Shown piece after piece: positions 1-3,652 of a stretch of DNA of 6,279 nucleotides (position 1 is the stretch's first letter; every line of letters starts with the position of its first letter). Made by a program: the position numbers and the translations under genes. A model generated the notes under the pieces. The model did no database searches. It was not told the DNA's origin and was given only the letters and a program-made list of their open reading frames with translations. The DNA comes from Acidobacteriota bacterium (GTDB lineage: Bacteria > Acidobacteriota > Terriglobia > Terriglobales > Acidobacteriaceae), in assembly GCA_021780095.1 (NCBI GenBank), contig JAJXZK010000238.1:1-6279 (forward strand), read 5' to 3'.

Positions 1-946
1 CCATGCCGTATCCAGGCATCGGATACCAGCCGCCGTAGCTGTCCAGATCGCCCCAGCCATAACCCCAACCGCCCTCCAGCATGCTGCCGCCACCCTGCTG
101 GGTACGAGCCGGGGTCTGATTGGCAGCTTCCTTGGCGGCTTCCTGGTCACGCTGATCGTTCCATTCGTCAAAACCGTTGGGAACAATGCCGTCGGCAACG
201 GTGTATGGGGAACTGCCAGACGGCCGAAATTCCATCGTTTTGCCCTGAGGCACGGCTGTTGCGGTTTCGCTGTTTGGCCCCAGGACCTGCACGCGTCCGT
301 CAATTACAGCCAATTCTGCGGGATTCGATCCTACATTCACACGGAAGGTGCTGTTCACGGCGGGCGTCACTTTGCTGTCGCCAAACGCAACGGTAAAGGC
401 CGATCGAGGATCGCTGCGCAGCTCGTAGTAGACCAGGCCCGTCGGTTGTTCGAGCGTCGTCTCCAGGCTTCCTGTGGGAGAAGCGCTCAACTTTGTCAGG
501 GTCACGGAACTGTTGGGCGTGATGCGGGAAACACTGCCGTCTTCAAACTCAACCTCTGCGCGGCCGTCCGGACCGGTTTGAATCTGAGTTCCCTCGGTCA
601 GCGGCATATTCATCACCGCGTGCGAAAACTCCGTCTGGTTGTTTCGCACAATCTGAACTGTTCCCTCTACGTCGCTCAGACGGACTACCCGAAGGTTCTG
701 CGTATCCGCAACGGCGCCTGAAGCGGCAGCGGTTGCAGGCTGGTCGGGAACCTGTGCAACAGCCGCATGGGAATTGATCTCCGCGTTGGCCGACAAGGCA
801 TGGCATCTGCATGTCAAAACCAACAAACTGCCAGCCATGGCCAGCAACGTCACTCTTACCGTGCTCGCCCAGTCGAACGACTGGCGGGTTGCTGCTGTGG
901 CTGGGTTGGTGGTTGAATCTACGTGCTCGACTTGCGAGGTTCGCAT
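1..946 (-). CDS. FecR-domain envelope protein, 3' end outside window
   Basis: Partial gene: 315 residues are visible and no stop is reached before the left edge. Residues 1-29 are a polar N-terminus, 30-46 a hydrophobic segment (signal anchor or late signal peptide), and 47-80 an Ala-rich linker. Residues about 85-230 match the FecR-type beta domain, with the core 'LTEGTQIQTGPDGRAEVEF' (116-134) followed by 'DGSVSRITPNS' (136-146) and 'NSTFRVNVG' (198-206). The tail becomes Gln/Gly-rich and then Gly/Trp/Tyr-rich (about 285-315). FecR domains are known as periplasmic sensors that regulate ECF sigma factors, but many stand-alone versions lack a sigma partner. No sigma factor or TonB receptor is visible here, so iron signalling should not be assumed. 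An exported, membrane-anchored, possibly surface role is inferred. The start at 946 is supported by AGGAG seven bases upstream. Cys46 follows the hydrophobic segment, but Thr45 makes a poor lipobox. It lies 90 nt downstream of ruvC. Confidence 0.85.
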   Translation of the reverse strand, partial: MRTSQVEHVDSTTNPATAATRQSFDWASTVRVTLLAMAGSLLVLTCRCHALSANAEINSHAAVAQVPDQPATAAASGAVADTQNLRVVRLSDVEGTVQIVRNNQTEFSHAVMNMPLTEGTQIQTGPDGRAEVEFEDGSVSRITPNSSVTLTKLSASPTGSLETTLEQPTGLVYYELRSDPRSAFTVAFGDSKVTPAVNSTFRVNVGSNPAELAVIDGRVQVLGPNSETATAVPQGKTMEFRPSGSSPYTVADGIVPNGFDEWNDQRDQEAAKEAANQTPARTQQGGGSMLEGGWGYGWGDLDSYGGWYPMPGYGM

Positions 947-952
947 GGCGCA

Positions 953-957
953 CTCCT
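953..957 (-). promoter_or_regulatory. Ribosome binding site of the FecR-domain gene
   Basis: On the minus strand AGGAG sits seven bases before the ATG at 946. It is the clearest Shine-Dalgarno in the window and fixes the start of this gene, which otherwise has an unusually long polar N-terminus before its hydrophobic segment. Confidence 0.7.
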
Positions 958-986
958 TACCCTGCCTTATTAGACACGACTTCGGC

Positions 987-1014
987 GCTTTAGTTGCTGC
1001 CCATTCGCGGTCAA
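987..1014 (-). promoter_or_regulatory. Possible sigma70-type promoter for the FecR-domain gene
   Basis: In the 90-nt gap between ruvC and this gene the minus strand reads TTGACC (1014-1009), a 16-nt spacer, then TAAAGC (992-987). The -35 matches five of six consensus bases; the -10 matches only three. If used, the transcript would have a leader of roughly 35 nt. Read-through from thiG-ruvC is the alternative. Confidence 0.3.
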
Positions 1015-1036
1015 TTGCGCGAAATGAAACTCGCGG

Positions 1037-1543
1037 TCAGGGCTTTGAGGGTATTCCCTGCGCCAATGTAGTCTCGGCGTTATGAATATGGCAAATCGCG
1101 ACCGCCAGCGCGTCGGAGGCGTCTGTCGGTTCCGGAGGCTCGGCCAACCGCAACAGGCGGGTCACCATAAACTGCACCTGCTCTTTATCGGCTCTACCAT
1201 AGCCACAGACCGCCGATTTTACGGAAAGCGGAGAATATTCCGCAATGGCGACCTTGCAGGTTGCAGCGGCCAGCAGTGCGACGCCGCGAACCTGGCCCAG
1301 TTTCAGCGCGGTTTGCGCGTTGACCGCATGAAAAACATCCTCGACCGCGACCACTTCGGGCTGGTGTTCGGCGATCAGGTCCAGCAGGCGATTGAAGATG
1401 ATCGTCAGCCGATGCGGCAGGCCGTCGCGCTTGGAAAGGTGAATCGCACCATGGCACACAGAATAGATCTGACCGGCGCGGTCGGTATCGACGACGCCGT
1501 AGCCCGTCCATTCGGTGCCGCAATCAATTCCCAGGACCCGCAT
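1037..1543 (-). CDS. ruvC: Crossover junction endodeoxyribonuclease RuvC
   Basis: A complete 168-residue protein, the normal length for RuvC. It is the dimeric, metal-dependent nuclease that cuts Holliday junctions symmetrically during recombinational repair, normally with the RuvAB branch-migration motor. The RNase H-like fold is evident. The N-terminal strand 'MRVLGIDCG' carries Asp7, 'VVAVEDVF' carries Glu68, and 'PTDASDALAVAICH' carries Asp141 and Asp144, together matching the four acidic catalytic residues of the E. coli enzyme (Asp7, Glu66, Asp138, Asp141). 'ALKLGQVRGVALLAAA' and 'SPLSVKSAVCGYGRADKEQV' are also typical. The gene starts 30 nt after the thiG stop, so co-transcription is likely. 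Only a weak GGA lies about nine bases upstream of the ATG. ruvA and ruvB are not in the window, so the gene is not in the classical ruvCAB cluster here. Confidence 0.97.
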   Translation of the reverse strand: MRVLGIDCGTEWTGYGVVDTDRAGQIYSVCHGAIHLSKRDGLPHRLTIIFNRLLDLIAEHQPEVVAVEDVFHAVNAQTALKLGQVRGVALLAAATCKVAIAEYSPLSVKSAVCGYGRADKEQVQFMVTRLLRLAEPPEPTDASDALAVAICHIHNAETTLAQGIPSKP

Positions 1544-1573
1544 CGTGTAGATTCCGATCTGATCTCGAAGTCG

Positions 1574-2344
1574 CTAGCGGGAAATGCCTTCCATCGGAGA
1601 CGAGGCGGTCGCATATAGTTTGCGGGGCATGCGACCGGCACGAAACGCCTGACGACCGGCGAGAACTGCGTGTTGCATGGCCTCCGCCATCAACACAGGA
1701 TTGTCGGCACAGGCGATCCCGGAGTTCATCAAGACGGCATCCGCGCCCAACTCCATCGCAAGCGCAGCATCGGAGGCGGTGCCGACTCCGGCATCGACAA
1801 TCAACGGGACTTCCGTGATCAGTTCGCGCAGAATCCGCAGCGAGGTAGCGTTTTGGATGCCGAGGCCGCTTCCGATCGGCGCTCCAAGCGGCATGACCGC
1901 AGCCGCTCCCGCGTCGATCAGCCGCTTCGCAACCACAATGTCGTCCGATGTATACGGCAAAACAGTAAAGCCTTCCTTGACCAGAACTCGAGTGGCTTCT
2001 AGGGTCGCCGACACGTCCGGATACAAGGTGGCCTTGTCGCCGATGACTTCAATTTTCACCCAGTCGGACAGGCCGACTTCGCGGCCCAGTCGCGCGGCCC
2101 GAATCGCCTCCTCCGCGGTGTAACATCCGGCCGTATTTGGCAGCAGAAAATAGTGTCGCGGATCGATAAAGTCCAGCAGACTTTCCTTGCTGCGATCCAG
2201 GTTTACTCGCCGCACGGCAACGGTCACCATTTCCGCGCCGGAAGCTTCGATGGCTCGTTGGGTCTCCGCTCCGTCCTTGTATTTTCCGGTGCCGACGATC
2301 AGGCGCGACTGGAAGGTTTTTCCAGCGATCACAAGAGTGTCCAT
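1574..2344 (-). CDS. thiG: Thiazole synthase ThiG
   Basis: A complete 256-residue ThiG, the usual length for a stand-alone enzyme. ThiG is a cytosolic (beta/alpha)8 enzyme that builds the thiazole phosphate of thiamin from 1-deoxy-D-xylulose 5-phosphate, dehydroglycine and the thiocarboxylate on ThiS. Family landmarks in order are '[10 protein letters not shown]' (13-22), '[14 protein letters not shown]' (67-80), 'WVKIEVIGD' (95-103) with the Schiff-base lysine Lys97 and the nearby Glu99, '[12 protein letters not shown]' (152-163), '[14 protein letters not shown]' (181-194) with Asp184, and '[11 protein letters not shown]' (201-211). No ThiS domain is fused to it, and no thiS or other thiamin gene lies beside it in the window, so its sulfur carrier and glycine-oxidising partner must be encoded elsewhere. 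ruvC follows after 30 nt. Upstream DNA shows no TPP riboswitch. The start has no well-spaced Shine-Dalgarno; AGGG ends only two bases before the ATG. Confidence 0.97.
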   Translation of the reverse strand: MDTLVIAGKTFQSRLIVGTGKYKDGAETQRAIEASGAEMVTVAVRRVNLDRSKESLLDFIDPRHYFLLPNTAGCYTAEEAIRAARLGREVGLSDWVKIEVIGDKATLYPDVSATLEATRVLVKEGFTVLPYTSDDIVVAKRLIDAGAAAVMPLGAPIGSGLGIQNATSLRILRELITEVPLIVDAGVGTASDAALAMELGADAVLMNSGIACADNPVLMAEAMQHAVLAGRQAFRAGRMPRKLYATASSPMEGISR

Positions 2345-2350
2345 AGCCCT

Positions 2351-2356
2351 ATTGTA
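2351..2356 (-). promoter_or_regulatory. Candidate -10 element next to the thiG start
   Basis: The minus strand reads TACAAT, five of six consensus bases, ending six bases before the thiG ATG. A transcript from it would begin at or within a base or two of the A of the start codon, giving a leaderless mRNA, which fits the lack of a well-placed Shine-Dalgarno. The -35 is unclear: TTGTGA at 2377-2372 is only 15 nt away and GCTTGT is at 17. This is a pattern call only. Confidence 0.35.
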
Positions 2357-2484
2357 GTGCGAGCCGGCTGGTCACAAGCTCGTAGGCTTGATACCACGGA
2401 ATCCATATCCTTCCTGACAACTAGCGCGACATGAAACAGGGAAAGTGGCTACCTACTGTTTTGCTCCGTGGATGAAGTTTTTTC

Positions 2485-2513
2485 TTGACACGCTGGTATG
2501 CGCAGCCTAAACG
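2485..2513 (+). promoter_or_regulatory. Sigma70-type promoter for the Lys/Ala-rich secreted protein gene
   Basis: A perfect TTGACA (2485-2490) is followed by a 17-nt spacer and TAAACG (2508-2513), a three-of-six match to the -10. Transcription would start near 2520, giving a leader of about 30 nt before the ATG at 2551. The exact -35 and ideal spacing make this the best promoter candidate in the window, despite the poor -10. Confidence 0.5.
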
Positions 2514-2541
2514 TAAAGGCAATTGAATTCAACGCGTATCT

Positions 2542-2546
2542 GGGGG
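2542..2546 (+). promoter_or_regulatory. Ribosome binding site of the Lys/Ala-rich protein gene
   Basis: GGGGG ends four bases before the ATG at 2551. It is a G-rich Shine-Dalgarno-like stretch, not a textbook AGGAGG, but its position supports the chosen start, which also gives a good signal peptide. Confidence 0.5.
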
Positions 2547-2550
2547 CATT

Positions 2551-3105
2551 ATGATTGATCGTCGAAAATTAGTTCTCTCCGCTCTGACTCCCATTCTCGC
2601 CGGATTGGTTCTGGTCGGCTCAACAACCTTTGCATCATCCAAGAAGAAAAAGGCTGGCGCCGCGACCACCCAGTCGACGGCTGCCGCGACGTCCACGGAC
2701 AAAACAACGGCCAAGAAGTCCGCCAAGGCGACGAAGGAACGCAAGAAGACGGCCAAGTCGACCGCGGCTGAAACGAAACGGGAAGCCGCCAAGTCCCCGG
2801 CCAAAAGCGAAAACAAAAAATCCGCTCCGATAGAGGCAAAAACTGCAGCTCCCGAGGCTAAGGCCGCCCCAACCGCGACCACGCATGCTGCCGCACCTTC
2901 CAGGAGGGAGGCAAAGGCAGCGCCGACCAACACGGCTGTCTCCTCCAGTGAGATTGCGAACGCGAGGTCCAAGGGTCTGGTCTGGGTGAACACGGATTCG
3001 AAGGTGTATCACAAGGACGGAAGATATTACGGAAACACCAAGCAAGGAAAATTCATGACCGAAGCGGATGCAGAGAAAGCTGGATATAAAGCCGCAAAGA
3101 AGTAG
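2551..3105 (+). CDS. Secreted Lys/Ala-rich protein with C-terminal YH-RYYG module
   Basis: A complete 184-residue protein of unknown function. Residues 1-28 form a signal peptide: basic 'RRK' at 4-6, a hydrophobic core over 7-22, and a likely cut after 'TFA' (26-28). Residues 29-130 are low complexity and strongly basic, dominated by Lys, Ala, Thr and Ser with 'KK' pairs and some Pro, and probably disordered. Residues 141-184 are a compact module ('KGLVWVNTDSKVYHKDGRYY', then 'GNTKQGKFMTEADAEKAGYK'). I recall this pattern, with Tyr-His followed by Arg-Tyr-Tyr-Gly and Thr-Lys-x-Gly-x-Met-Thr-Glu-Ala, at the C-termini of hypothetical exported proteins. It resembles the small metal-binding-like fold of Ada N-termini but has no cysteines here, so metal binding is not supported. 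The basic linker could bind anionic polymers such as peptidoglycan, polysaccharide or DNA; that is inference. The gene is divergent from thiG and appears monocistronic. Confidence 0.85.
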   Translation: MIDRRKLVLSALTPILAGLVLVGSTTFASSKKKKAGAATTQSTAAATSTDKTTAKKSAKATKERKKTAKSTAAETKREAAKSPAKSENKKSAPIEAKTAAPEAKAAPTATTHAAAPSRREAKAAPTNTAVSSSEIANARSKGLVWVNTDSKVYHKDGRYYGNTKQGKFMTEADAEKAGYKAAKK

Positions 3106-3127
3106 AACCACTATGCTAAAAGCAGGC

Positions 3128-3169
3128 AAAAAAACCAACGGCCCGATGTCTCCAATGAGACACCGGGCC
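3128..3169 (-). terminator. Strong GC-rich hairpin, terminator-like on the minus strand
   Basis: GGCCCG (3140-3145) pairs with CGGGCC (3164-3169), and TGTCT (3147-3151) pairs with AGACA (3158-3162), around a six-base loop. The position between the two arms is an A.C mismatch on the plus strand but a G.U wobble on the minus strand, giving 12 continuous pairs there. A run of seven T lies five bases past the stem on the minus strand (3134-3128), while the plus strand has no T-run after the stem. By position it would end the plus-strand gene that stops at 3105; by sequence it works better for minus-strand transcription. It may act in both directions. Confidence 0.5.
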
Positions 3170-3175
3170 CTGGCC

Positions 3176-3277
3176 GGTGAGTGGTTAGATTGACCGGAGG
3201 CATCCCCGCAGGTGGGCCTCGACGATATTGATGCTTGCCGTCAGGACTGGCGGTAGGACGCCTAAGCCCCAGTCACC
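3176..3277 (+). ncRNA. Candidate structured RNA element of unknown class
   Basis: This non-coding stretch can fold into a closed multi-helix unit. The outer helix pairs GGTGA-TGG (3176-3180, 3182-3184) with CCA-TCACC (3269-3271, 3273-3277) across one G.G mismatch, then TTAG (3185-3188) with CTAA (3262-3265). Inside, AGGCATC (3198-3204) can pair with GATGCTT (3230-3236), CCCG (3205-3208) with TGGG (3213-3216), and CCGTC (3238-3242) with GGCGG (3249-3253). An alternative GAGGC/GCCTC pairing (3197-3201 with 3216-3220) competes with the second helix. Three of the inner helices contain G.U pairs that would be A.C mismatches on the other strand, which favours plus-strand transcription. I could not match it to a known RNA or riboswitch class. 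This is hand folding, so chance pairing remains possible. Confidence 0.3.
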
Positions 3278-3280
3278 TCA

Positions 3281-3652
3281 CGTGCTTTGCTACAACTACC
3301 TTCAATATTTTTCATTCTCTGGATCGCCCTCCTTTCCCGTGTACGGATACTATGGCGCGAACGCAGCCTGCTCGTCAAGATGGGTTGCGAGATGGCCGCC
3401 AGCGTCGTTGACGCGGTCGAAAAATTGCACCGCCGGGGCGCGAGAACTTTCACCTGGTCAATCCGCTCCTCTTAAATAGAAGCGAAGTCTCGATTCGCGG
3501 AGTCCGGCCTGCGGTTACCTTCGTACACTCGTTGGGCGAAAATTCCCTCCAGCGCAACAGTTTCCTGTTCCAATGAAACTATCGACCCCTTCTGTATGCT
3601 TTGAACGCTTGTGATTGCACCACGACGTTCCTGAACACGCTGGCGAACCTAT
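3281..3652. other. Intergenic stretch with no recognised gene
   Basis: The short reading frames here have arbitrary composition, no credible ribosome binding sites and no recognisable motifs. A small inverted repeat, GCGAA (3482-3486) with TTCGC (3494-3498), could form a five-pair hairpin. The stretch should contain the promoter of the large signalling gene that follows. The best -10-like string is TATGCT at 3595-3600, without a convincing -35 partner, so no promoter is called. I see no c-di-GMP riboswitch motif. Confidence 0.5.

Noticed and set aside
549..953. Minus-strand 134-codon frame starting near the FecR-domain gene
   Set aside because: It is the shifted frame of the FecR-domain gene; its Arg/Cys/Ser-rich product resembles no protein, whereas the adjacent frame gives a clear FecR domain with a good ribosome binding site.
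1082..1618. Plus-strand reading frame of 178 codons
   Set aside because: It lies antisense to ruvC and the end of thiG, both confidently identified by catalytic motifs; its translation has no recognisable domain.
2345..2480. TPP riboswitch upstream of thiG
   Set aside because: I looked for the CTGAGA and CCTGATCTGG-type conserved strings on the minus strand and found none; the space also holds a near-consensus -10 directly at the start codon.
2529..3138. Minus-strand frames antisense to the Lys/Ala-rich protein gene
   Set aside because: The hydrophobic Leu/Val/Phe-rich translations are the expected complement of Lys/Ala codons, not membrane proteins.
3170..3345. 6S RNA on the minus strand
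   Set aside because: A GCCCACCTG string recalls 6S RNA, but I could not build the characteristic long closing stem with a central bubble, and the G.U pattern of the helices favours the plus strand.
3228..3479. Short plus- and minus-strand frames of 60-83 codons in the intergenic gap
   Set aside because: They show no ribosome binding site, no signal peptide or domain, and compositions typical of random GC-rich sequence.
3106..3652. Cyclic di-GMP riboswitch ahead of the c-di-GMP enzyme
   Set aside because: No conserved GEMM-type core strings were found on either strand in this gap.
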